From Acidimicrobiales bacterium (GTDB lineage: Bacteria > Actinomycetota > Acidimicrobiia > Acidimicrobiales > SZUA-35), in assembly GCA_020629155.1 (NCBI GenBank), contig JAHDDW010000012.1:1-64000 (forward strand): DNA of 64,000 nt. Reading direction: 5' to 3'. The position numbers were made by a program, and so were the translations under genes. Below, piece after piece: positions 8,651 to 16,708 of the stretch (its first letter is position 1; each line of letters opens with the position of its first letter). The notes under the pieces are model-generated. The model did no database searches. It was given only the letters and a program-made list of their open reading frames with translations, and was not told the DNA's origin.

Positions 8651-8720
8651 TTGTGAACAATTGGGATCTTGTCTAGCAGAGATTCCCACTTTCGTGAGAA
8701 TGACGACCTGAATAGACTAG
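8651..8720 (+). repeat. Dispersed repeat, copy 1 (ATTCCC core)
   Basis: About 70 bp are clearly homologous to 54757-54827 in the same orientation. The last 44 bp (8677-8720) differ at only three positions from 54784-54827. The core ATTCCCACTTTCGTGAGAAT is an imperfect palindrome here. It fills the gap between the peptidase and the Rpf-like gene, and its last bases supply the stop codon of the latter (8717-8719). Confidence 0.85.
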
Positions 8721-9451
8721 CTAAGCAGCTGGCTACCGCATTCTGGCCATGACTGTAGGGTATAGCCGCCATAGTAAAGTTCTAACGCTAAAAAATCTTG
8801 GTCCTGAGGCGTAGCTTTATCTGGCCGCACATCAACAAGATCGGGCCGACCCGACGATTCTGCCATCGCATTCCAAGAGCTCTGCATAAAATCGTATGCG
8901 CCGAAGTTAACGCCGCTGGCATTTACCTTTTTGTAATCACCGCCTGTTTGACAGTGACGCAACGCGTTCAACTGATGGGCTGAAGGTGTCGGCAGCCTTT
9001 CGGTTGTAGTCGTTTTTTCTGTTGTCGTAACAGATTTTTTGGTTGTCGACGGCTTTGTCGTTACAACTACTTTTTGAGATGTCGTCGTTTCACGTTTCTC
9101 TACTTCATCTTCCTTTTTCTTAGCTACTGTAGAACTTGTTGTCACCTCAGGGATAAAACTTCGTTTTTCTTCAACCTGTTCCACTGTTATGGCAGAACCT
9201 GTACTGTCAAATTGCATACTAGAGAGTTGATCAACTTCTGTTGAAGAAGCGGCAGGAGATTCAGGCTCTTCTGGGCCAGCTTCTAGAGTAGTGACACTCA
9301 TAGTTTGAGAAGAAAGGCTTCGTGATGCAGGTGCCCAAAGAACTAAGATCGCGACGATGGCAAGGCAGACGGGTACAGCAATCCATACAAATTTTTTGCC
9401 TTTAGAAGTCTCAAGCTCGATAAGCTCAGACCCGCTAAACAACTCGTCCAT
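8717..9451 (-). CDS. Membrane-anchored Rpf-like protein lacking the catalytic Glu (paralogue A)
   Basis: The 244 residues comprise a short cytosolic N-terminus, one membrane helix (about 21-40), a Thr/Ser-rich extracytoplasmic linker (about 45-155) and a C-terminal domain (about 157-242). That domain resembles the Rpf transglycosylase-like fold: LRHCQTGGDY, GAYDFMQSSWNAMA, QDQDFLALELYYGG, WPECG. Cys167 and Cys238 match the family disulphide. Active Rpf enzymes have Cys-Glu-x-Gly-Gly, with Glu as the general acid for cleaving peptidoglycan glycan strands; here the position is Gln168. A binding or regulatory role is therefore more likely than hydrolysis. It follows the paralogue at 9555 on the same strand with a 103-bp gap. 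Confidence 0.75.
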   Translation of the reverse strand: MDELFSGSELIELETSKGKKFVWIAVPVCLAIVAILVLWAPASRSLSSQTMSVTTLEAGPEEPESPAASSTEVDQLSSMQFDSTGSAITVEQVEEKRSFIPEVTTSSTVAKKKEDEVEKRETTTSQKVVVTTKPSTTKKSVTTTEKTTTTERLPTPSAHQLNALRHCQTGGDYKKVNASGVNFGAYDFMQSSWNAMAESSGRPDLVDVRPDKATPQDQDFLALELYYGGYTLQSWPECGSQLLS

Positions 9452-9554
9452 ACGGTTAAGGGTACACCTAAAAGCTTTGTTTGAAAATCGGCTAGAAATA
9501 GCCCACCATCAACGACTCAGATCCGATTTCTTAGCACAGCTTTAGGCGTACTAG

Positions 9555-10229
9555 CTATTTTAAGTAACGACCGCATGTCGGCCAAGGCTGAGCGCCCCGT
9601 GACCGATACAGTTCCAAAGCCATCGCATCTTGATCTGCAGGATCAGCCTTAGCAGGCAATATTCCTACCAAATCTGTTCGACCAGCCTTTTTGGCTGTCC
9701 CATCCCATGTGCTTTGATCGAATTGGTACGCACCGTGATACAAGCCATTTCTGCTTGAAATCTGATAGTTGCCGCTTGCTTCACAATCTCGAAGTTTGCT
9801 CCAATCATCAGCTGAGGGCTCGGTATCAGTCGCAGGTTTTAATGACACCGTAGACGCAGGCGCAGCAACAGTTGTCGTAGGCAATACAGTTGTTGACGAG
9901 GCCACTGTCGTCGTTGCCTTAGCAGATGTGGTAGGCGCCTCGGTCATTGTTGTCTGCTTTTTCACAGTTGTCGCAACAGTAGTAGAAACCGATTGTATGC
10001 TACGAGCTGTCGTCGATTCTGCCTCTGTAACGCTGCCAAGCACATTCGTTTGACTAGCAGCGGTTGTTGTTGGTTTAGCAGCTGTGCTGACTTGACTATC
10101 GTCGTTCCCGAAATAAACCACACCTGCGATAACCGCAATAAACAAACCAGCGACAAGACATGAAAGAACAACTTTCGAGACTTCTGGAGCTGGAGCAAGC
10201 GATGACGAACTATCTTTTTCGTTAGACAT
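9555..10229 (-). CDS. Membrane-anchored Rpf-like transglycosylase (paralogue B, catalytic Glu present)
   Basis: This 224-residue protein has the same architecture as paralogue A: a membrane helix at about 20-40, a Thr/Ser/Val-rich linker and an Rpf-like domain at about 141-223. The active-site context is LRDCEASGNY with Glu150 retained, followed by HGAYQFDQSTWDGTA, DQDAMALELY and WPTCG; Cys149 and Cys219 match the disulphide pair. It is the only one of the three paralogues in the window likely to cut peptidoglycan. The start is ATG 10229; no Shine-Dalgarno sequence is seen, and a TATCAT box ending about 8 bases upstream would fit a leaderless transcript. Confidence 0.8.
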   Translation of the reverse strand: MSNEKDSSSSLAPAPEVSKVVLSCLVAGLFIAVIAGVVYFGNDDSQVSTAAKPTTTAASQTNVLGSVTEAESTTARSIQSVSTTVATTVKKQTTMTEAPTTSAKATTTVASSTTVLPTTTVAAPASTVSLKPATDTEPSADDWSKLRDCEASGNYQISSRNGLYHGAYQFDQSTWDGTAKKAGRTDLVGILPAKADPADQDAMALELYRSRGAQPWPTCGRYLK

Positions 10230-10237
10230 ATGAGCAA

Positions 10238-10375
10238 ATGATAGAATATTTCACAGGTTCTCAAGCAGATCTTGGAGATTTACCCAACAATCCACCACCA
10301 AGACATCGAAGGGCAATAAAATCAGTTCGTGAATCGACACCTGACTTTGACCAGCAGCAAAACAGACAAGCCTGA
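10238..10375 (+). CDS. Possible N-terminal piece of the gene at 10329, out of frame
   Basis: An ATG at 10238 opens a 45-codon frame ending at TGA 10373-10375. It starts only 8 bp from the divergent start of paralogue B. Its sequence (MIEYFTGSQADLGDLPNNPPPRH...) is protein-like and runs into the coiled-coil gene in another frame. Removing one base from AAAA at 10359-10362 would join the two frames into one protein of about 190 residues. This is probably the true N-terminus, separated by a single-base insertion or sequencing error. Confidence 0.4.
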   Translation: MIEYFTGSQADLGDLPNNPPPRHRRAIKSVRESTPDFDQQQNRQA

Positions 10376-10814
10376 CGTTTCACTCCAGACGCCATCGCCT
10401 CTAGAAGCACCTTCGCTAAGTGAGATACTTGACGTTGCGCTACTTGATAAATTACTTGAAACGCAAGAGAAAAAAGCTGAAGCAAAAGCATACGCCGAAC
10501 AAAACAGCTATGCGCTGCAAGTTGCCACCATACAAAGAAATCGTGCTGAGAAAGAACTACATGTAGAACGATCTGAGCGGGAAGCTGCTTTAGAAAAATA
10601 TAGAGAACAGAAATTTGCTCTACGACTCGCTGACGCAAAAATAGTTGAACTTAAAGAAAAGCTTTACAAAGAACGCCACCTTGCAAATGTTGAACGGCAG
10701 GAAAGACAGAAAGCAACAGAAAAGCGCTTAGAAGCAGAAACTGAAACTGTTAAAGCTGTGGCCGCAATGGGTTGGCTCGCTCGCAGAAGATTCCGTAGCG
10801 CTAAAGCACGTTAA
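10329..10814 (+). CDS. Coiled-coil protein of unknown function
   Basis: From GTG 10329 this encodes 161 residues. After about 30 loosely structured residues it is almost entirely a charged helix (about 45-145, rich in Glu, Lys, Arg and Ala with heptad spacing), ending in a basic tail (GWLARRRFRSAKAR). No signal peptide or membrane helix is seen, so it should be cytosolic. No family was recognised. The GTG is a weak start, and the real gene may begin at 10238 in another frame. The 3' end overlaps the convergent gene by 14 bp. Confidence 0.55.
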   Translation: MNRHLTLTSSKTDKPDVSLQTPSPLEAPSLSEILDVALLDKLLETQEKKAEAKAYAEQNSYALQVATIQRNRAEKELHVERSEREAALEKYREQKFALRLADAKIVELKEKLYKERHLANVERQERQKATEKRLEAETETVKAVAAMGWLARRRFRSAKAR

Positions 10815-11766
10815 AAAGTACCCACACTGCGACGGCTGCCACACATACAATAGCCAGAGCATAAAAAATTATGCCCATCGATCCTTTACTGGGCTCTTCC
10901 TCGATCGATTCAAGCAGCTGACCCACAGGGTCTGAAACTTTTTCTTCATGTTCAACAACGGGAGCTAAAGATGCAATCTCTAGTGGCTCTTCTTCAACAA
11001 CAGTCACTCGTTTCTGCACTTCTTCAGTCAGCAGATTACCTTCGCTAGCGTTTTCCACTAAACCAAGCGCAGCACCAGCTGCTATCCAAATCGAATCGAT
11101 ATTGAGCTGATATTTTTCTAGAAACTCTTCGCTTACAGTGACCCTTTCAGAGGTCGAAAGGACTTTTTCTTTTTTACCTTTTTCATGAACGATAATCCCT
11201 CTTTGCGAAAGAACATCTGGACTCATTTTTGTTTCGTACACTTTTCCATCAACAGCATCAGTTTTCCAACCAGCGCCAGAAGCAAAGGTAAATTCGCCAG
11301 TAAATTTAGTCGGCAGAACTCGCATGATTGCGTGTGCTGATAGTTCTAGCCGATCAATTGAAACACCTAGCGAACGAAAAGCTTCTACCGTGTCTACAAC
11401 ATGGTCAAGGCAGGCATAAGAAATACTGTCAGTTTCATTGCTAGCGACAAGCTGCAAACCAACCTCTGTTTGCACTGCGGCAAGCACAACACTTTGTTCA
11501 TTTACACTTGCTTGCTGCACACCTGAACCAGACGGCGCAAAACTAACAGCCACGTTCACTTCATCGTCTTCAGCTAAACGTAGAAGACCCCACACAGCTT
11601 CAACAGCCTCTGCTGGATCCAGGAAGCGAGCATCAGCACGTGCCACAGAACCTAGGTTGACTTTGTCTGCATAGGTCGTTACCGCCATCGTGGCCTCGTC
11701 AAGAACAACAGCTCGCACGACGTTCCAGTCTATTTCGATACCAACCAATTTTTTGTTGTCACTCAC
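10801..11766 (-). CDS. Single-pass membrane protein with a possible PilM-like actin fold
   Basis: About 320 residues with an N-terminal VGIEIDWNVVRAVVLD strand-turn-strand that recalls the phosphate-1 loop of actin/Hsp70/PilM-like proteins, but without the full glycine-rich motif. Later segments (LVASNETDSISYACLDHVVDTVEAFRSLG; IDSIWIAAGAALGLVEN) also fit that fold loosely. The C-terminus is an acidic stretch and one membrane helix near 300-320, giving a tail-anchored layout with the bulk inside the cell. GTG 11766 is favoured because GAGG lies 8 bases upstream; TTG 11772 is also possible. There are no pilus genes nearby. The function is unknown. Confidence 0.55.
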   Translation of the reverse strand: MSDNKKLVGIEIDWNVVRAVVLDEATMAVTTYADKVNLGSVARADARFLDPAEAVEAVWGLLRLAEDDEVNVAVSFAPSGSGVQQASVNEQSVVLAAVQTEVGLQLVASNETDSISYACLDHVVDTVEAFRSLGVSIDRLELSAHAIMRVLPTKFTGEFTFASGAGWKTDAVDGKVYETKMSPDVLSQRGIIVHEKGKKEKVLSTSERVTVSEEFLEKYQLNIDSIWIAAGAALGLVENASEGNLLTEEVQKRVTVVEEEPLEIASLAPVVEHEEKVSDPVGQLLESIEEEPSKGSMGIIFYALAIVCVAAVAVWVLFNVL

Positions 11767-11914
11767 GTGCAATGCCTCAGAAAATAGTCACTAGCTGTCG
11801 CCGATCGAAAATAAAGACCGATCTACAACTATACCCAACCACATGCACAATTGTTAACATCGTGCACATAACTTACAATAGATACACATCCCAAATAGCC
11901 GCAATACCTTATCA

Positions 11915-13579
11915 TCACAGACGAACCGAAGACGATTTTTTGCGCTCAACAACCTTTAACCATCGTTCTGCACATCTAATTCTCTTATTCAGCTTCATCA
12001 CTGATGCCTGAGCAATTGATGTGATGCCAGCTTGTTTATTTAGTTCTTTGTTTACTTCGGCATGACCCATACCAGTATGTTTCGCAAGGTCGCTAGCAAG
12101 CGAAGCGTTTACTTTACGCAAACGTTCTCGCTCTTTCGGCCCAGCCACTTGACCATTACTTCCACCAGCAATACCCAAACCAGGCAACTCTCCCAGGTCA
12201 AGCACTAGGCTTTCATCCAGAACGATTTCTTGCTCAGGCTCTGCGTCACTTTCTTCATCTGCTCCTTCAAGAAAAATATCTGCTGATTCTGTTTCTAATG
12301 CTGTTGAAGAAAGAACTTCGAAAAGATTCATTTGATCTGCGACCCCACCGTCATCATCGGCAGATAAAGAATCAAGCTCTCCACCTAGATCATCTTCCTC
12401 TTTCTCAGTTTTCTTCAAACTATGGCGACGAGATTCGGCGATGGTAGCCCCAAAATGTTTAAGCCGGGGATCATCTGGCACGAACATATACGCTCGCTGC
12501 CTTCCACGACTTTTTACGTATCGAACGAGTCTTCCTACTGCTTGGCGGAAGAAAAGTTCTGTTGTTGTGGTTGTGGCATAGACACCAACACGAAGCCGAG
12601 GAATATCAACGCCCTCAGAAACCATTTTTACGGCAACAATCCAAGGCGTAGCGTTCTCTGAGAAAGCGACAATCTTTTCCGACGCTTTTGGATCTTCGCT
12701 TGTGACTACTACTGGCGTTGTTTGAAGGTTCGTTCGCAACCACGAAGCTATGCCATGTGCATGTTCTTTATCAGTCGCAAGCACCAAACCACCAGCCTCT
12801 TTATGGTTCTGGCGTACTTTGAGCAACTCAGCGTGCGCCTTTTTAAGCACTGTAGGCAACCAGTCACCATCAAGACTGAGCGCCGCACGCAACCGCTGAT
12901 TGCTTAACGACTTCGTGAGTTCATCTTCGAAAGAAGCAGAAACCACCGAACCGTCCGATGACGACCATTCCATGTTTCCGCCATAACGAGGAAAGAAAAC
13001 TGGTCGAACCACCTTTGTGTCGGCTAAAGCATCACCATAGCCATATTCATAGTCTGGAACAGCAGTATCAAAGTGATACTTTACAAACGGAATAGAGCAC
13101 GTATCACTACGAAACGGTGTACCCGACAATGAAAGACGTTTTGCAGAAGCTGCGAACGCTTTTTGAATACCATCACCCCAGCTTCTTTCAGCGCCTGCAT
13201 GGTGGACCTCGTCAAAAATTGCGAACCCGCCCTGTGATAGCGCAAAAAACCCTTCAGGCGACGACCCGATTTGTTGATAGGTTGCCACAACTCCATGAAC
13301 ATCGCTCGGCACAGGATCGCCAGTAGACCAATCAATCATGAGACTAAACCCAAACCGCCGAGCAGATTCAGCCCACTGCACTTTAAGGTGCCGAGTAGGC
13401 GCAACAATAACTAGCCGACCAGGCAGCGTAGGCATTGAAATGCGTGCAGCAGCTAACGCAAAGGTTGTTTTGCCAGCCCCTGGTGTCGCAACAGCAAGAA
13501 AATCTGGCTCTGTTTTAGTTTGAAACGCATCCAAAGCTGCGCGCTGCCATTTTCGTAAATGTAGACGTGTAGAAGCCAT
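11915..13579 (-). CDS. Superfamily II DEAD/DEAH-box helicase
   Basis: This 554-residue SF2 helicase has a Walker A ATPGAGKTTF (residues 31-40), motif Ia around IVAPTRHLKVQW, motif II DEVH (123-126), motif III LSGTPFR (151-157) and motif VI QAVGRLVRYVKSRGRQ in the second RecA domain. The short form with an acidic C-terminal third resembles the RadD/UvsW-like branch found singly in many actinobacteria. It probably unwinds or remodels nucleic acid in the cytosol, perhaps in repair. The start is ATG 13579, and it appears monocistronic. Confidence 0.88.
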   Translation of the reverse strand: MASTRLHLRKWQRAALDAFQTKTEPDFLAVATPGAGKTTFALAAARISMPTLPGRLVIVAPTRHLKVQWAESARRFGFSLMIDWSTGDPVPSDVHGVVATYQQIGSSPEGFFALSQGGFAIFDEVHHAGAERSWGDGIQKAFAASAKRLSLSGTPFRSDTCSIPFVKYHFDTAVPDYEYGYGDALADTKVVRPVFFPRYGGNMEWSSSDGSVVSASFEDELTKSLSNQRLRAALSLDGDWLPTVLKKAHAELLKVRQNHKEAGGLVLATDKEHAHGIASWLRTNLQTTPVVVTSEDPKASEKIVAFSENATPWIVAVKMVSEGVDIPRLRVGVYATTTTTELFFRQAVGRLVRYVKSRGRQRAYMFVPDDPRLKHFGATIAESRRHSLKKTEKEEDDLGGELDSLSADDDGGVADQMNLFEVLSSTALETESADIFLEGADEESDAEPEQEIVLDESLVLDLGELPGLGIAGGSNGQVAGPKERERLRKVNASLASDLAKHTGMGHAEVNKELNKQAGITSIAQASVMKLNKRIRCAERWLKVVERKKSSSVRL

Positions 13580-13688
13580 AAGAGTCTTTTAGACTACATC
13601 CCTCTTTTGCTTTTTGTTTCAAGCGATTGCACAAGAAACCCTAGCTGCGTGCTGCTGCCATAGCTACAAGACACCGCTGGGACCTGAT

Positions 13689-14672
13689 CTACTCTTGTAG
13701 CCACTTCGACCAGGTTTCTCCGTTTGATTCAATCCATGCCGCAGCAGCATCGTCGACCGTCATTCCTTCGCTCTCAACTTGGCGCAACATAGTGAGAATA
13801 TCTTCGTTTGTCATCATAAAGTTTTCAATAAATTCTTCTGCTTGTACCGACGTGCTAGCCAACTGCGTCGACACCAATTTCACCAGCTGCTCTTCTTTAT
13901 ATTCACAAGCTACCGAAGCAGCATCAACAATTCGACAATTGTCGATAGTAGGAGTTTCAACGATTTGTAAATCAAATTTTTCAACCAAAGAGTCTAGTGA
14001 AGAGGCATGCAACACAATAGGAGTCTGCGAGATAACACTTTTTTCGAGCTCTTCTCTAGTTGCTTCCAAACCGCCCGAATAGACAACTTCTAAAGGAAGT
14101 TCTGTATTACGGATAATATCTGCGTCAAATTCCTTCGCCTCGTCAGTACCCAAAAATCGACCGTTAGGAGCAGTTGCAATGCTAGCAAAATTCCCTGCAA
14201 TGTCTGCATTTTCAAAACCTCGCCAGTTCTCCAAGCCAGGGTATGATTCAAGAACATACCCTGGCACGTACCAGCCTTTACGGGCAGCAACACCTAGCGG
14301 AGAAGAACGTATCAATTCACTTTCAAGCAGCTCTTGGTCTTCTACTCGTTCCACTTCAGAGGGCCAAACTTCGATACTAGCATCGACATCGCCTTTTTCT
14401 AAAGAACTAAGCATCGAGGAAACATCAGAGAAATTCCGAATTTCGACAGGGTAACGAATAGCCGATTCAATCAATTTTTTGACTACAGCAGTAGAAAGCT
14501 GAGCACTTAATGATGTTTCGTTTTGCGCTATAACTATTGTGGGTTTAGAAATAGCAAGATCTTCTTGCGTTACTTTTTTATCGATAGCAGACGAACCGCC
14601 ACCACAGGCAGCCGCCAACAGCACTGCTAAGCAGCCAAGCAGAAAAATTACTGTAGTAGATCGCTTAAACAC
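13689..14672 (-). CDS. OpuAC-type substrate-binding lipoprotein (glycine betaine/quaternary amine family)
   Basis: The 327 residues begin with a lipoprotein signal and lipobox LLAAAC (Cys about 23). The body matches the OpuAC/ProX periplasmic-binding family: IVIAQNETSLSAQLSTAVVKKLIE, a segment around EVWPSE, GWYVPGYV, and a tail with VDDAAAAWIESNGETWSKWL. Such proteins deliver betaine, choline or proline to an ABC importer. No permease or ATPase gene for this import class is in the window, so it is either an orphan receptor or works with a distant transporter. Confidence 0.82.
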   Translation of the reverse strand: MFKRSTTVIFLLGCLAVLLAAACGGGSSAIDKKVTQEDLAISKPTIVIAQNETSLSAQLSTAVVKKLIESAIRYPVEIRNFSDVSSMLSSLEKGDVDASIEVWPSEVERVEDQELLESELIRSSPLGVAARKGWYVPGYVLESYPGLENWRGFENADIAGNFASIATAPNGRFLGTDEAKEFDADIIRNTELPLEVVYSGGLEATREELEKSVISQTPIVLHASSLDSLVEKFDLQIVETPTIDNCRIVDAASVACEYKEEQLVKLVSTQLASTSVQAEEFIENFMMTNEDILTMLRQVESEGMTVDDAAAAWIESNGETWSKWLQE

Positions 14673-14747
14673 AGTTGAAGTCTAACATCGAGACGAGAAA
14701 CTCTGACACGCAGAACTCTCGCAGTAGCCAGCAACTAGTCATACGTG

Positions 14748-16370
14748 CTAGTTTGGCGCAAGCTCTCGCGCAGTACAAGGGGTAGCGCCACTGTCTTTAC
14801 AATATGTGTCTGCAGCTTCTTGCGATTCAAACCCACCAACGAAAAGAATATAATGTTCTGCTTGAAGTTCTTTAAAGAAAGAAGACTCGTTAAGTTCTAA
14901 CGCATCATGATTTGTCTTTAAACCATCGAACTGCGTTAACGCATCAGCTAAGGACGTATTTTCTTTATCAAGAAGTGCTAGTTCTGCTACAAACTCAGGC
15001 GCTACTTTAGGCACAAACGCATACTGTGCGATAGTTATTGTGCTCTCACCTTCAGCTTTAACTTCAATAGTGTGTCGCCCTGCAGTATTGAACCCGATTG
15101 GAAAACTATCGCCCACCGGTGCAACAGGCTGACCGTCTAAAGTAACTTCTGCTTGCACGCCATCGGGCAGGTTAGAAGCCTGCAGCTTGTATGGAGTTGC
15201 ATCAGAAACTTGCACTGGCCCATTTACTTCAGAAATTTGCAGCGCTCCAGAAGCATCTGCAACTTCCACCATCAATTGAGCTGAGAACGCTGTACTTGCA
15301 ACAGCATCAGTAGACGTTTCTGAACCGCTTCGCGAGTTAAAAATAAACCAACCTGCTGCCACGCCAGCTAGTAAGACAAGCACCAAGCAGACAATAAGGA
15401 CAACTAACGGCAACTCTTTTGGCTTCTGCTGCTGTTTGTTTTGCAGTTCTGGGGGAATAAAAGAACGTTCAGCTGTCGGATCAACCACATTTGCTGTTGA
15501 CGTAGGCGTAGAAACAGCACCGTAAGACTGGGCGAGTGACGTAACACCAGTTGCCGCATTAACATATGCTTGGTTTGGCGTCGGAGCCGCCAAAGGCCCT
15601 GTTGCATCAGCTGGCGGAACGAACTGAGGAGCAGCTGGAATTGCAGTGGTTTTTGCTTGCGGTGGGACTTCTCCTAAGGCATCTAAACCGAATCTATCTC
15701 GACGAAACTGGTTCGTGTAAATACCTGTGTCTTGGCTTGCAGCTGGGCCAGGCACACCATTGTGTTGCCCCGAAGAAGCAACTTGCGATGCTTGTTTAAA
15801 ACTATCGGCAATTGTAGCTGGCGCGGAAACAGCTGGATTATTCAACGCTTGACGGTACTGGCGCCCTTCTATATTTCCAGGAGTGGAATCAGCTGGCTGG
15901 GCATTGTTTTGAGTGCCGTAGGAAGATGTTGTTGTATGCGCAACTTGTTGCTGTAACCCACTAGCCACACCTTGTGCCCGCTGCACTTGGCCTGGTGGGA
16001 CACCTGGACCACTACTTTGTGGCTGCTGTTGCATTTGTTGCTCGGCAGCAATCATATCTTGCTGCCAAGGACCAGATTTTGCTGCGTCGAGTGCTTGTTG
16101 AACCGCAGAAGGTCGATGCTGTTGAGAGGCTTGATGCTGACTTTGCACAGCTTCAGTAGCTGCCTGAGCGCTATACCTGCCGGCAGTGTTATCATATCCA
16201 GACTGTTGTTGAGGTTGAGCAGCCGACTGTTGCTGCGCAGGCTGTTGAGCAGGTTGCACAATCTGTTCAGCTATGCCAGCTTGTTGAGCAGCTTCAAGAA
16301 TTTCTTCTTGGCTGATTTGTGATGTTCTTGACTTCCACGACTGCATCTCTGGGATATATTGTGAACTCAT
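14748..16370 (-). CDS. Gln/Ala/Pro-rich single-pass membrane protein
   Basis: 540 residues. The N-terminal 330 or so are low-complexity (QQPAQQQ-type runs, Gly/Pro/Ser) and presumably cytosolic and disordered. One membrane helix (about 334-358, LVVLIVCLVLVLLAGVAAGWF) follows, then about 180 extracytoplasmic residues. The outer part has a short Ig-like beta segment (VQAEVTLDGQPVAPVGDSFPIGFNTAGRHTIEVKA) and a terminal stretch YILFVGGFESQEAADTYC with SPOR-like spacing. That resemblance is suggestive only. The layout fits an envelope or division-associated factor; the function is unknown. Confidence 0.6.
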   Translation of the reverse strand: MSSQYIPEMQSWKSRTSQISQEEILEAAQQAGIAEQIVQPAQQPAQQQSAAQPQQQSGYDNTAGRYSAQAATEAVQSQHQASQQHRPSAVQQALDAAKSGPWQQDMIAAEQQMQQQPQSSGPGVPPGQVQRAQGVASGLQQQVAHTTTSSYGTQNNAQPADSTPGNIEGRQYRQALNNPAVSAPATIADSFKQASQVASSGQHNGVPGPAASQDTGIYTNQFRRDRFGLDALGEVPPQAKTTAIPAAPQFVPPADATGPLAAPTPNQAYVNAATGVTSLAQSYGAVSTPTSTANVVDPTAERSFIPPELQNKQQQKPKELPLVVLIVCLVLVLLAGVAAGWFIFNSRSGSETSTDAVASTAFSAQLMVEVADASGALQISEVNGPVQVSDATPYKLQASNLPDGVQAEVTLDGQPVAPVGDSFPIGFNTAGRHTIEVKAEGESTITIAQYAFVPKVAPEFVAELALLDKENTSLADALTQFDGLKTNHDALELNESSFFKELQAEHYILFVGGFESQEAADTYCKDSGATPCTARELAPN

Positions 16371-16691
16371 ACCTCGTCCTCGTCACCTATGCACATGCTT
16401 GACATTGATCAACAAGCACTCTATAAACTATACTATCGCTAGCTGTAAGAAATTATCGTTCGGTCATTTCACTGCAAGAGTGGGCTGCAAGGGCACAACA
16501 AAATAGGCAATAAAACCCAACTTTTACCCTGACCAAATCAACAGCCTACTAATGGTTCGAAAGTTGCTACAGTAAGAAGAGTTTTTCAGCCGTTTGGAAG
16601 AATATGGGTTTTCTAGCTATGACAGAAACAGATTTACTGCTCGCCGCAAAGCTAGTTACTGCCACGATGACCAGAAAGTACGCAAAGCAAG
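16371..16691. other. Intergenic region between divergent genes
   Basis: A 321-bp gap holding the promoters of the Gln-rich membrane protein (minus) and the lipoprotein (plus). Apart from the small frame at 16604-16708, nothing convincing was seen: no RNA gene, repeat or clear promoter pair. Confidence 0.5.
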
Positions 16692-16708
16692 ATGCTCACA
16701 TTTCGTAA
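16604..16708 (+). CDS. Possible 34-residue leader-type ORF overlapping the next gene
   Basis: ATG 16604 is preceded by GGAAG (16596-16600) and opens a 34-codon frame (MGFLAMTETDLLLAAKLVTATM...) ending at TAA 16706. It overlaps the start of the lipoprotein gene (ATG 16692) by 17 bp in another frame, an arrangement used for translational coupling. Spacing to the first ATG is short; a second in-frame ATG at 16619 is better placed. No homologue is known to me. Confidence 0.25.
   Translation: MGFLAMTETDLLLAAKLVTATMTRKYAKQDAHIS

Noticed and set aside
8645-8689. N-terminal extension of the M24 peptidase
   Set aside because: The extra 15 codons fall in the dispersed repeat and do not look like the family; the internal ATGs are better.
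11772-12011. 79-codon plus-strand ORF between the PilM-like gene and the helicase
   Set aside because: It overlaps the helicase 3' end for about 100 bp on the opposite strand, has no ribosome-binding site and an unprotein-like composition.
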